Source of the DNA: DAHUZL01 sp035533215
GTDB lineage: Bacteria > Chloroflexota > Dormibacteria > Aeolococcales > Bog-877
Length of the DNA stretch: 64,000 nucleotides
Direction of reading: 5' to 3'
NCBI GenBank assembly: GCA_035533215.1
Contig: DATLUG010000039.1
Location: 1-64,000, forward strand
Part shown: piece by piece, positions 51,016 through 59,526 of the stretch
Numbering within the stretch: position 1 is the first letter of the stretch
Layout of the letters: every line of letters starts with the position of its first letter
Position numbers and translations under genes: made by a program
The notes under the pieces: model-generated
What the model saw: the letters and a program-made list of their open reading frames with translations, nothing else
Told to the model about the DNA's origin: nothing
Databases searched by the model: none

Positions 51016-51106
51016 TGGCGGAGCGGGAGGGATTCGAACCCTCGAAGGGGTTGCCCCCTTACGGCATTTCCAGTGCCGCGCCCTCGGCCAGCTAGGCGAC
51101 CGCTCC
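51016..51106 (-). tRNA. tRNA-Ser (anticodon GGA)
   Basis: Minus strand from 51106: GGAGCGG pairs with CCGCTCC. The anticodon loop CTGGAAA gives GGA, a long variable arm (AAGGGGGCAACCCCTT) marks a class II tRNA, and the T arm is GGTTCGAATCC. Discriminator G and an encoded CCA follow. Confidence 0.95.
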
Positions 51107-51156
51107 CCCTGCGGATTGTAGGCAGGGGCTCGGACCGGACCCTTCGCTCGGCTCGG

Positions 51157-51245
<89 letters not shown>

Positions 51246-51257
51246 GGACCGGCGCCA

Positions 51258-51821
51258 TTATCGCCCGCGACCGCCGGCGGGGGCCCCCGGGGTGTCCGGC
51301 CCCGGGTCGGCGGCGCCCGCGGTGCGCCGGGCCGCGAAGAACTGGCGCAGGAGGGCCGCGGCCGGGGCGGCGCAGAGGCCCGACGTCACCTCCAGATGAT
51401 GGTTGTTGGCCGGGTGGGTGAGGACCGGGAGGACGGAGTGCACCCCGCCCCGGCGGGGGTCGTCGGCCCCGTACACGAGCCGGTCGACCCGGCTCAGCAC
51501 CAGGGCCCCCGCGCACATCGTGCAGGGCTCCAGGGTCGCGTAGAGGGTCACCCCGAGCAGGCGCCAGGAGCCCAGCCGCCGGGCTGCCCGCCGGAGGACC
51601 ACCATCTCCGCGTGCTGGGTGGCGTCCTGGCTGGCCTCCATCCGGTTCCCGGCGGCGGCCAGCACCCGGCCGCCGAGGACCGCGACCGCCCCCACCGGAA
51701 CCTCGCCGCGCCCCGCCGCGCGGCGTGCGAGCCGGAGGGCGTGCGCCATGTGTCGGAGGTCCCGGTCGGCGTCGTCGCCCGCGCTGGCGATGGGTGCGAG
51801 CCGGCAAGGGGTCGGATTCAT
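51258..51821 (-). CDS. tadA: tRNA-specific adenosine deaminase
   Basis: 187-residue cytidine-deaminase-fold enzyme that converts A34 to inosine in tRNA-Arg(ACG). Zinc and catalytic residues are in TQHAEMVVLRRA (His and Glu) and LEPCTMCAGALVLSR (two Cys). VPVGAVAVLGGRVLAAAGNR is the N-terminal beta-strand region. The start is ATG 51821; the open frame continues upstream only because it lies opposite the tRNA-His gene. A short Gly/Pro-rich tail ends the protein. Confidence 0.9.
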   Translation of the reverse strand: MNPTPCRLAPIASAGDDADRDLRHMAHALRLARRAAGRGEVPVGAVAVLGGRVLAAAGNRMEASQDATQHAEMVVLRRAARRLGSWRLLGVTLYATLEPCTMCAGALVLSRVDRLVYGADDPRRGGVHSVLPVLTHPANNHHLEVTSGLCAAPAAALLRQFFAARRTAGAADPGPDTPGAPAGGRGR

Positions 51822-51829
51822 GGCCAATC

Positions 51830-51835
51830 TATAAT
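51830..51835 (+). promoter_or_regulatory. -10 element of tRNA-His
   Basis: A perfect TATAAT 12 bases upstream of the tRNA 5' end. It lies just outside the divergent tadA start codon. The -35 region is not consensus. Confidence 0.55.
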
Positions 51836-51847
51836 CGACCCCCGCGT

Positions 51848-51925
51848 GGTGGCTATAGCTCAGCTGGTTAGAGCGCCAGGTTGTGGCCCTGGAGGCCGAG
51901 GGTTCAAATCCCTCTAGCCACCCCA
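51848..51925 (+). tRNA. tRNA-His (anticodon GTG)
   Basis: The acceptor stem GTGGCTA pairs with TAGCCAC. An extra G at 51848 can pair with discriminator C, the expected G-1 of tRNA-His. The D arm is TAGCTCAGCTGGTTAGAGC, the anticodon loop TTGTGGC gives GTG, the T arm is GGTTCAAATCC, and CCA is encoded. Confidence 0.95.
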
Positions 51926-52056
51926 CCTGCGGTCCCCGCGCCCGGGTCCGGCGCGGGCATCGGTGCCCAGCCGGTCGGGACGATGATGTCGCCTGGCATC
52001 GGACCGCGCCGACGTTGGGCGGTGCGGCCGCGGCGGCCGGCGCCGTCCCGGCCGTC

Positions 52057-52425
52057 TCAGCCCTCCTTCGACTCCTCGCGGCACACGCAGAACTCGTTGC
52101 CCTCGGGGTCGGCCATCAGCTGCCACTCCCAATCGGGCGCGCTCCCGAAGGGCTCGCCGACGCGGGTGGCGCCGCGATCGCTCAGCTGCCCGACCAGGGC
52201 CTCCGGCTCGGCCGTGTACAGGTCGAGGTGGAGGCGGTTCTTCACCGCCTTGGGCTCGGGCACGCGCTGGAGGAAGACGGCCGGCGCTCCGGCCGGCGGC
52301 AGCAGGTTGAGGTACGGCTGTCCGTCCCCCTCGGTGCCCTCGTACCCGAGCGCGGCCACCCAGAACGGCGCCAGCCGCTCCGGGTCCTCGCAATCGATGC
52401 CGATCTGCAGCCGTGGTCGCGGCAT
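52057..52425 (-). CDS. VOC (glyoxalase/bleomycin-resistance fold) family protein
   Basis: 122 residues with one vicinal-oxygen-chelate domain: LQIGIDCEDPERLAPFWVAA at the start, LHLDLYTAEPEALVGQLSDR in the second module, and DPEGNEFCVCRE at the end. Members bind a metal or small ligand and include lyases, dioxygenases and drug-binding proteins. Nothing in the sequence or neighbours decides the activity. Monocistronic. Confidence 0.82.
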   Translation of the reverse strand: MPRPRLQIGIDCEDPERLAPFWVAALGYEGTEGDGQPYLNLLPPAGAPAVFLQRVPEPKAVKNRLHLDLYTAEPEALVGQLSDRGATRVGEPFGSAPDWEWQLMADPEGNEFCVCREESKEG

Positions 52426-53333
52426 GGCGGGCCTCCCAAGACGGTCCTCGCGACGGCCCAGAAGTTTAGCCTCCGACCGCGCCGCGCCGCGCCGCGACGC
52501 GCGCGCCGCGCCGATCGCGCCAGCCAGCGCGGCCGGCTCGCATCGCCGTCACCCGCGGGGGCGGATGCCGATCGGTGCGACGGCGTGCAGCCGGCCGATC
52601 GTCCGGGTCCTCACTTGGCTGCTGCCGGCCGGGCAGGGCGCTCGCGGACCGCCGACCCGGGAGGCGTGGACGAGGGGGTCGATCGGGCGAGCGCCGTTCG
52701 CGACGCCGCGCGCTGCGCCGGTAGTGCGGGCGCTCCACACGGGCACCGGCACCCTGCCCAGCCATGATCCTTGGGCGGAGCCGGTTCGGATCCGGATCGA
52801 CCTCGGCTGCCCCGCTGGGGCCGACGTGGTTCCGACCTGGACGGCGCCGGACCCGACGACACGGCTCGTGGCGGCGGCGCTGCGCCACCTCGCGGCGCGG
52901 GGTGCGGAGACCTGCTCCATCGACGGCGGATCCGCGGAGTCTCGCTGGGGGAGTGCGCCGGCCTGACGACCGCCGCGGAGTTGGACCCACCCTGCTGGCC
53001 CAGCGATCGGGCCGGCGGCGCGCTCGGCTGCGGGGTTCAGGGCGGCCGGCTCCGCTGGGGCATGCCAGCGTCGGGAGATGCCCCACCCGCGAGAGCGCGG
53101 TCGCCGACGCCCCGAGGACGACTCGCGGGCGGTCCCGACATGGCCCAGGGCTGCGCTCGGTCGGTCGGGCGCGTGTCCAGCGGCGGTGGCGGTCCGGGCC
53201 GGCGCGGCACCTGCTAGGATGAGCCGGCGCCCGGCCCGAGCCGGCGCGGCCTCCTGGTGATTCCTCGTCCCGCTGCTGCAGCGGAATCCCCTGCGGCGTG
53301 CGGTGAGTCGACTGGACGAGGACATGCGGGGCG
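52426..53333. other. 0.9-kb stretch without a convincing gene
   Basis: Starts with a low-complexity GCGCC-rich tract (about 52470-52530). Overlapping open frames exist in all directions but look like G+C-rich chance frames. One segment at about 52781-52965 (+) reads PVRIRIDLGCPAGADVVPTW and then TTRLVAAALRHLAARG, more protein-like than its surroundings. It could be a decayed gene fragment. No RNA gene was recognised. Confidence 0.45.
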
Positions 53334-53354
53334 GTGACGTCCCAGGAGCCCGTC

Positions 53355-54653
53355 GTGACCACCTTCGCTGCCCTGGGCGTTCGCCCGCCCCATCTCGACC
53401 GACTCGCCGGCATGGGGATCGCCACCGCGACCCCGGTGCAGGTCGCCGCCATCCCGCCGCTGCTGGCCGGACGCGACTGCGTCATCCAGTCGCCCACCGG
53501 CTCCGGCAAGACCCTCGCCTACCTGCTCCCGCTCGTCAGTCGGCTGGGCGGTCACCGGCCGGGGCGGCCGCGCGGCCTGGTGCTGGCGCCGACCCGGGAG
53601 CTGGCGACCCAGATCGGGGGCGTACTGGGGCGGCTGGGTACGCCGCTGCGCCACACCCTGGTGTTCGGGGGCGTCGGGTACGCCGGCCAGATCAGCGGCC
53701 TGCGCAGTGCGGACGTGGTCATCGCCTGCCCGGGGCGGCTGCTCGACCTCTGCACCGGCGGTTCGGCCGCGCTGGGGTCGGTGGAGGTGCTGGTCCTCGA
53801 CGAGGCGGACGAGATGCTGGACGCGGGCTTCGCGCGCGACGTGGAGAAGCTGATCGCCATCACCTCCAGGCGGACCTCGTCGGTGCCGCGGCAGACCCTG
53901 CTGGCGTCGGCCACCATGCCTGCCTGGGTGGCGGAGATGGCTCGCAGCCACCTGCACGACCCTGCCCGGGTGGTGGTGGAGCCGACGCGCGCGCCCGACC
54001 TCGAGCACGGGCTGGTGGCGGTGCGACGGGACGAGCGGACCGCGATGCTCAGCCAGCTGCTGGCGCGCTCGTCCTCCACCATCGTGTTCCACCGCACCAA
54101 GCACGGGGCCAAGAAGCTGGCCCGCGACCTGTCCGCCCGCGGTCATCGCACCGCCGAGCTGCAGGGGAACCTCTCCCAGGCGGCGCGCGACCGCGCGATC
54201 GCGGCGTTCCGCGGCCGCCAGGCGAGCGTCCTGGTCGCGACCAACGTCGCCGCCCGGGGGATCGATGTCGAGCAGGTGACGCTGGTCGTCAACTACGAGC
54301 TTCCCGACACCGCCGACTGGCTCACCCACCGGGTCGGGCGCACGGCCCGCAACGGCGCCAGCGGTCGGGCCCTCACCTTCCTCACCGAGGATGACGGTGA
54401 GCGCTGGCAGAAGCTCCGGCGCCTGGGAGCACCGGACCTCCAGCTGGTGGACGCGGACCACCTGGTCCTCACCGGGACCATGCGCTTTATGCCGGGCGCA
54501 CCGCGCGTCGCGGTCTCCTCCCGGGTTGCGGCACCGGCCGGCAGGGGCCCCGCCGGCGGAGCGCGGGGCGGGCCGGGGCGCCCGCGACCGTCGCTCCCGG
54601 GAGCGGCCCGACGGCGCCGGGGAGGCGGTCGACCGTCCTCCGCAACCCTCTGA
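53355..54653 (+). CDS. DEAD-box RNA helicase
   Basis: 432 residues from GTG 53355, which has AGGAG six bases upstream; an in-frame GTG at 53334 would add seven residues. Motifs in order: Q-motif region (TATPVQVAAIPPLLAG), motif I SPTGSGKT, Ia PTRELATQ, II VLDEADEM, III SAT, IV region IVFHRTKHGA, V ATNVAARGIDVEQV, VI HRVGRTARNG. A basic Gly/Arg/Pro-rich tail of about 60 residues probably contacts RNA. Likely acts in rRNA maturation or mRNA decay, the latter in keeping with nearby pnp and RNase J. Confidence 0.92.
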   Translation: MTTFAALGVRPPHLDRLAGMGIATATPVQVAAIPPLLAGRDCVIQSPTGSGKTLAYLLPLVSRLGGHRPGRPRGLVLAPTRELATQIGGVLGRLGTPLRHTLVFGGVGYAGQISGLRSADVVIACPGRLLDLCTGGSAALGSVEVLVLDEADEMLDAGFARDVEKLIAITSRRTSSVPRQTLLASATMPAWVAEMARSHLHDPARVVVEPTRAPDLEHGLVAVRRDERTAMLSQLLARSSSTIVFHRTKHGAKKLARDLSARGHRTAELQGNLSQAARDRAIAAFRGRQASVLVATNVAARGIDVEQVTLVVNYELPDTADWLTHRVGRTARNGASGRALTFLTEDDGERWQKLRRLGAPDLQLVDADHLVLTGTMRFMPGAPRVAVSSRVAAPAGRGPAGGARGGPGRPRPSLPGAARRRRGGGRPSSATL

Positions 54654-54696
54654 GCGGGGCGGCGCCCCGGAGCGGCCCACCCCCGCTGCTGGCTGG

Positions 54697-54702
54697 TATA
54701 GT
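54697..54702 (+). promoter_or_regulatory. Extended -10 promoter of rpsO
   Basis: TATAGT preceded by TG at the extended -10 position (TGGTATAGT, 54694-54702). It would give a leader of roughly 75 bases for rpsO with a GAGGAG ribosome-binding site before ATG 54783. Confidence 0.5.
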
Positions 54703-54782
54703 GTCGTCGGCGCCCTGGCGCCGAGCGTGGGCGCGCGCGCCTGCGCACACGACCGTTCGAATCACGGAGCGAGGAGCACCGC

Positions 54783-55049
54783 ATGCTGCAGGGGGAGGCC
54801 AAGACGGCGGTCATCGGCGGCCATCGCCTCCACGAGACCGACACCGGCTCGCCCGAGGTCCAGGTGGCCATCTTCAGCGAGCGGATCCGCCAGCTCACCG
54901 AGCACCTCAAGGTCCACACCAAGGACCACCACTCGCGCCGGGGGCTGCTGATGCTGGTCGGCAAGCGTCGCCGGTTGCTCGCCTACCTCATGCGGCGAGA
55001 CGTGACCCGGTACCGGAGCCTGATCGCCGAGCTGGGGCTCCGGCGCTGA
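54783..55049 (+). CDS. rpsO: 30S ribosomal protein S15
   Basis: 88 residues, normal length. Conserved DTGSPEVQVAIFSERIRQLT and HTKDHHSRRGLLMLVGKRRRLLAYL contact 16S rRNA helix 22 and bridge to the large subunit. GAGGAG seven bases upstream gives a clear start. The usual rpsO-pnp order is kept, with 243 bases between them. Confidence 0.97.
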   Translation: MLQGEAKTAVIGGHRLHETDTGSPEVQVAIFSERIRQLTEHLKVHTKDHHSRRGLLMLVGKRRRLLAYLMRRDVTRYRSLIAELGLRR

Positions 55050-55179
55050 GCCCAGCGGGTCGTGGCGGCCGTGGGCGGCTCCGCCGGCAGCGGCGCCCGC
55101 CACTCACTTGCACATCGCGGCGGCCGGTCGCCCACCGTTCGTCGGAGCCTGTATCTCGTCGGTTAGCGATTGGCGATAG

Positions 55180-55283
55180 GAGCCGAACTTTGGTTCAGCT
55201 CTCGTCCCCAACCCCTAACCACGGGCTGCGGCCGCTTCACGAGCCGGTGCACCGTCCGGCTGCCGTTGGACGAAGACCAACGG
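55180..55283 (+). promoter_or_regulatory. Structured leader of pnp with two hairpins
   Basis: First hairpin at 55180-55201: GAGC-C-GAAC, loop TTTG, GTTC-A-GCTC. Second at 55263-55283: CCGTTGG, loop ACGAAGA, CCAACGG, a perfect 7-bp stem whose last two G overlap the GGAG ribosome-binding site (55282-55285). Leader structures that mediate autoregulation of PNPase through RNase processing are known in enterobacteria. A similar role here is inference. Confidence 0.5.
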
Positions 55284-55292
55284 AGCATAGAC

Positions 55293-57413
55293 GTGGACAC
55301 CACTGTCGTATCGACCGAGCTCGACGGACGCACCCTTAGCATCGAGACCGGCTGGATGGCCGAACAGGCCAACGGCGCGGTCTGGGTCCGCCAGGGAGAC
55401 ACGGTGGTCCTGGTGACCGCCACCGCCAGCCGCGCCCCCCGCGAGGGGATCGACTGGTTCCCCCTCACCTGCGACTACGAGGAGAAGCTGTACGCGGTGG
55501 GGCGGATCCCGGGGGCGTTCATGCGCCGCGAGGGCCGACCCAGCGAGGGCGCCACCCTCACCGCCCGGATGATCGACCGCCCGATGCGGCCGCTCTTCCC
55601 CAAGGACTTCCGCAACGACGTCCAGATCGTCGCCACCGTCCTCTCCAGCGACCAGGTCAACGACCCCTCCATCCTCGCCATGATCGGGGCCGGGGCCGCC
55701 ATCGCGATCAGCGACATCCCCCACGCGGGCCCGATCGCGGCCACCCGGGTGGGACTCTTCGACGGGGAGGTCCGGCTCGACCCCCAGATGCCGGACATGG
55801 AGCGCAGCCAGCTGGACCTGATCGTCGCCGGCACCCGGTCCGCCATCAACATGGTGGAGGCGGGGGCGCAGCAGGTCTCGGAGGAGACCGTGCTGGAGGC
55901 GCTGCAGCGCGCCCAGGAGCGGATCACGACCATCGTCGGGATCATCGATGACCTGGTCGCCAAGGTCGGCCGCCCCAAGGCCGCCTATCCGCGGATGGGG
56001 ATCCCCCCGGAGCTGAAGGCGGCGATCCAGGGCCAGGTCCAGGGCCGGCTCGACCAGGCCTTCCGGGAGGCCGACAAGGCCCGCCGGGAGCAGCAGATCG
56101 AGGCGCTGGGCGCGGCCGCAGTCGCGGAGCTGGCCGGACAGTTCCCCGGTCGGGAGAAGGACCTCGGCCTGGCCTTCGAGTCGGTGCTGAAGGCAGCGGT
56201 CCGGCGTGCCATCCTCGAGGAGGGCCTGCGCCCCGACGGGCGCCGCACGGACGAGGTCCGTCCCATCTGGAGCCGGGTCGGGGTGCTGCCGCGGACCCAC
56301 GGCAGCGCCATCTTCACCCGGGGCCAGACCCAGGCCCTCTCGGTCGTCACCCTGGGGACGATGTCCGATCAGCAGAAGCTGGATGGTCTGGGCCTGGAGC
56401 CCTTCAAGCGCTACATGCACCACTACAACTTCCCGCCCTTCTCGGTGGGCGAGGCCCGCCCCCTGCGGTCCCCCGGCCGCCGCGAGATCGGCCACGGCGC
56501 GCTGGCGGAGCGGGCGGTGCGGGTGGTGGTGCCGCCGGTCGACGACTTCCCCTACACGGTGCGGATCGTCACCGAGATCCTCTCCAGCAACGGCAGCACC
56601 TCGATGGCGAGCGTCTGCGGCAGCACCCTGGCGCTGATGGACGCGGGGGTGCCGCTGCAGGCACCGGTCGGCGGGATCGCGATGGGGCTCGTCACCGACG
56701 AGAGCGACGCCCAGCGCTATGCCATCCTCTCCGACATCCAGGGGATGGAGGACGCCCTCGGCGACATGGACTTCAAGGTCGCCGGGACCCGCAAGGGCAT
56801 CACCGCCCTGCAGATGGACATCAAGGTCCAGGGGCTCACCCCCGAGATCTTCCGGCGCGCATTGGAGCAGGCCCGGGTGGGACGGCTGCACATCCTCGAC
56901 AAGATGGCGGAGGCGCTCAGCGAGCCACGCGGGGCGATGTCGGCGTACGCGCCCCGGATCATCACCATCGAGATCAACCCCGACAAGATCCGCGACGTGA
57001 TCGGTCCCGGGGGCAAGACCATCCGGCGGATCCAGGAGGAGACCGGGGCCCAGATCGACATCGAGGACGACGGTCGGGTGTTCCTGGCGACCGTCGACAC
57101 CGACGCGATGGAGCGGGCGGTGGCGATGATCCGCGACCTCACCGAGAGCGTCGAGGTGGGCCGGATCTACAAGGGCAAGGTGGTCCGGATCATGCCCTTC
57201 GGCGCCTTCGTCGAGATCCTGCCCAAGCAGGACGGGCTGGTGCACATCTCCCAGCTGGCCGAGCAGCGGGTGGGCAAGGTCGAGGACGTCGTCAGCATCG
57301 GCGACGAGATCATGGTCAAGGTGACCGAGATCGACGACCGCGGCCGGGTCAACCTCTCCCGCAAGCAGGCGGTCCAGGAGCTCGCCGCCGGCAGCAACGG
57401 CGCCAAGGCCTGA
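55293..57413 (+). CDS. pnp: Polyribonucleotide nucleotidyltransferase (PNPase)
   Basis: 706-residue 3'-5' phosphorolytic exoribonuclease. Two RNase PH domains flank a helical domain: the first starts LDGRTLSIETGWMAEQANGA with the RNA-binding FFRR-equivalent PGAFMRREGRPSE. The second contains the active-site SSNGSTSMASVCG and DIQGMEDALGDMDFKVAGT. The KH domain (IRDVIGPGGKTIRRIQEETG) and S1 domain (GRIYKGKVVRIMPFGAFVEI) complete the normal architecture. GTG 55293 is chosen because GGAG lies seven bases upstream. Confidence 0.96.
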   Translation: MDTTVVSTELDGRTLSIETGWMAEQANGAVWVRQGDTVVLVTATASRAPREGIDWFPLTCDYEEKLYAVGRIPGAFMRREGRPSEGATLTARMIDRPMRPLFPKDFRNDVQIVATVLSSDQVNDPSILAMIGAGAAIAISDIPHAGPIAATRVGLFDGEVRLDPQMPDMERSQLDLIVAGTRSAINMVEAGAQQVSEETVLEALQRAQERITTIVGIIDDLVAKVGRPKAAYPRMGIPPELKAAIQGQVQGRLDQAFREADKARREQQIEALGAAAVAELAGQFPGREKDLGLAFESVLKAAVRRAILEEGLRPDGRRTDEVRPIWSRVGVLPRTHGSAIFTRGQTQALSVVTLGTMSDQQKLDGLGLEPFKRYMHHYNFPPFSVGEARPLRSPGRREIGHGALAERAVRVVVPPVDDFPYTVRIVTEILSSNGSTSMASVCGSTLALMDAGVPLQAPVGGIAMGLVTDESDAQRYAILSDIQGMEDALGDMDFKVAGTRKGITALQMDIKVQGLTPEIFRRALEQARVGRLHILDKMAEALSEPRGAMSAYAPRIITIEINPDKIRDVIGPGGKTIRRIQEETGAQIDIEDDGRVFLATVDTDAMERAVAMIRDLTESVEVGRIYKGKVVRIMPFGAFVEILPKQDGLVHISQLAEQRVGKVEDVVSIGDEIMVKVTEIDDRGRVNLSRKQAVQELAAGSNGAKA

Positions 57414-57424
57414 GCCGGGCCGGG

Positions 57425-58468
57425 ATGGCGGAGGCGGAGCCGGGTCGCGATCGGCTCACCGTCGCCGTGGTGGGTGCGACCGGCGTCGTCGGCCGCACCC
57501 TGCTCCAGCTGCTGGAGGAGCGGCGGTTCCCGGTGGGGGAGCTGCGCTGCCTGGCGTCGGCCCGGTCGGCGGGGCGGGTCGAGCTCACCTTCGCCGGCCG
57601 GGCCCACCCGGTCCGGCTGGCGGAGCCGGCCGCGCTCGTCGGGTGCCACCTCGCGCTCTTCAGCGCCGGCGCGCAGGTGGCGGTGACGCTGGCCCCCGCG
57701 GCGGCGGCGAGGGGGACCGCCGTCGTCGACAACAGCTCGGCCTTCCGCCGGGACGAGGACGTCCCGCTGGTGGTCCCGGAGGTCAACGGCGCCCGCCTCG
57801 ACGGCGGCCCGCGCCTGGTGGCGAACCCCAACTGCTCCACGATCCAGCTCACCGTCGCGCTGGCGCCGCTGCACCGGGCCTTCGGCCTGCGGCGCGTGCA
57901 CGTGGCCACCTACCAGGCGGCCTCCGGAGGGGGTCGCAGGCTGGTGGAGGCGCTGCGCCGCCAGTCGGCCGCGGTGGCGCGCGGCGAGCGTCCCACCGCG
58001 GTCGACTCTCCCCACCCGCTGGCGGGCAACGTCGTCCCCGGCGGCTGGGGGGTGGACGGCGATGCCACCGAGGAGGAGCGCAAGGTCGTCTACGAGACCC
58101 GCCGGCTGCTGGACCTGCCCGCGCTCGCCATCGGCTGCACCACGGTGCGGGTGCCGGTGGCGGTCGGCCACGCCGAGGCGGTCTGGGCGGCGTTCGAGCG
58201 CCCGGTGAGCCCACGGGAGGCGCGGGCGGTGCTGGCGGCAGCGCCCGGGGTGGTGGTCCACGACGACCTGGAACGGGACCGCTACCCGACCCCGCTGGAG
58301 GCGGCCGGCACCGATCCCGTGTGGGTGGGGCGGTTGCGCGAGGATCTCGGCGAGCCGGGCGCGCTCTCGCTCTTCGTCGTCGCCGACAACCTCCGCAAGG
58401 GTGCGGCGCTCAACGCGGTCCAGATCGCCGAACGGCTCTGCGGCGCGGGGGTGGCGGCGGGCCGCTGA
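57425..58468 (+). CDS. asd: Aspartate-semialdehyde dehydrogenase
   Basis: 347-residue NADPH-dependent enzyme of lysine, diaminopimelate, threonine and methionine synthesis. Nucleotide-binding VAVVGATGVVGRTLLQLLEE; catalytic Cys in VANPNCSTIQLTVALAPL; substrate-binding TYQAASGGGRRLVEAL; catalytic His region in CTTVRVPVAVGHAEAVW. Length is normal. It starts 11 bases after pnp, so it may be cotranscribed. Confidence 0.94.
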   Translation: MAEAEPGRDRLTVAVVGATGVVGRTLLQLLEERRFPVGELRCLASARSAGRVELTFAGRAHPVRLAEPAALVGCHLALFSAGAQVAVTLAPAAAARGTAVVDNSSAFRRDEDVPLVVPEVNGARLDGGPRLVANPNCSTIQLTVALAPLHRAFGLRRVHVATYQAASGGGRRLVEALRRQSAAVARGERPTAVDSPHPLAGNVVPGGWGVDGDATEEERKVVYETRRLLDLPALAIGCTTVRVPVAVGHAEAVWAAFERPVSPREARAVLAAAPGVVVHDDLERDRYPTPLEAAGTDPVWVGRLREDLGEPGALSLFVVADNLRKGAALNAVQIAERLCGAGVAAGR

Positions 58469-58512
58469 CGGAGGCGGTCGGGGGGCTCGCGCGCCCCGTG
58501 GCGTGGGCGGGT

Positions 58513-58558
58513 CACCCCCGTTCCCACCCGGCGGATCCGCCGGGTGGGAACGGGGGTG
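58513..58558. terminator. Perfect 46-bp palindrome between convergent genes
   Basis: The arm CACCCCCGTTCCCACCCGGC (58513-58532) is mirrored exactly on the other side of the central GGATCC (58533-58538), giving 23 paired bases without mismatch. It lies between asd (+) and the MBL-fold gene (-). There is no T-tract, so it may act as a factor-independent pause or bidirectional terminator, or be a recently formed inverted repeat. Confidence 0.65.
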
Positions 58559-58764
58559 GGTCACCGTCCGCCGCGGTGGTCCCGGTCCCGCGGCGGTCGC
58601 TCAGGGGACGGGGGGCGCCCGGCGGTGGTCGGTCGCCGCCGCCGCTGGCGCCGCCGGCAGGACCATCCGCACCGACCCGCCGGCGGTCGGGCCGATGGGG
58701 ACGGCGGGGCGGTCGACGACCCGGTGGGCGCGGCACCCGAGGCTCGAACCGATGGCAGGTCCGC

Positions 58765-59526
58765 CTACAGCTCCAGCACCATCCCGTCGTGGAGACAGCG
58801 CTCGGCGACCTGGTCCACGTGGGCGAGCATCTCCGGGCCCAGATGGGTGAGGACCAGCTGGCGGCAGCGAAGCTGCCCCAGGTGGGCGGCGAGGGTCGCG
58901 TAGTCGAGGTGGTACGGGATCCGCTTGGCGTAGCTGTACGCCTCGCACACCAGGACATCGGCCCCGTCGGCCAGCTCGATCAGGCTGTCGGTCCAGGCGG
59001 TGTCGCCGGAGACCGCCAGGAGGCGGTCGCCGGCCTCGATGCGCAGCCCGTAGGCGGGCGCGCCGCTGGCATGGTCCACCGCCACCGGGGTGACCGCCAC
59101 CGGGCCCACCCGGGTGCGCACCCGCGGCGCCAGCTCGACCACCTCCAGCGTGAACCGCCGGTGGGCCGCCCCGGAGCCGGGGAACAGCGCCTCGGTGGCG
59201 ATCGCCAGCCGCGCCCGGGTGCCGGGTGGCCCGGCCACGACCAGCGGCCGCTCGCGACCGGCGAACTGTCCGTCGAGGACCAGGAACGGCAGGCCGCCGA
59301 AATGGTCGCCGTGGAGGTGGGTGACGATCACCGCGTCGATCGCCCCGGGGTCGATCCCGCCCCGCTTCAGACCGGGCAGGGACGAGGCGCCGCAGTCGAC
59401 CAGGACCATCCCGGCGTCGGACCGGAGCACCAGGCACGCCTGGAGCCGCCCTCCGGTGCCGAAGGCATCGCCGGAGCCCACCACCAGCACCTCCCAGCGA
59501 GGCCCGGCCGCCGGCTCGCCGCTCAC
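58765..59526 (-). CDS. MBL-fold metal-dependent hydrolase (RNase Z-like)
   Basis: 253 residues with the metallo-beta-lactamase fold: VTHLHGDHFGGLPFLVLDG is the HxHxDH metal motif, SGDTAWTDSLIELADGADVL carries the bridging Asp, and VLTHLGPEM holds the last His. Similar to RNase Z/arylsulfatase-type members; the substrate is not known. The GTG start at 59526 overlaps the stop of the upstream LLM oxidoreductase, so both are translated from one mRNA. Confidence 0.88.
   Translation of the reverse strand: MSGEPAAGPRWEVLVVGSGDAFGTGGRLQACLVLRSDAGMVLVDCGASSLPGLKRGGIDPGAIDAVIVTHLHGDHFGGLPFLVLDGQFAGRERPLVVAGPPGTRARLAIATEALFPGSGAAHRRFTLEVVELAPRVRTRVGPVAVTPVAVDHASGAPAYGLRIEAGDRLLAVSGDTAWTDSLIELADGADVLVCEAYSYAKRIPYHLDYATLAAHLGQLRCRQLVLTHLGPEMLAHVDQVAERCLHDGMVLEL

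Noticed and set aside
51822..51926. N-terminal extension of tadA
   Set aside because: The extra 35 codons are antisense to tRNA-His; ATG 51821 gives a normal TadA length.
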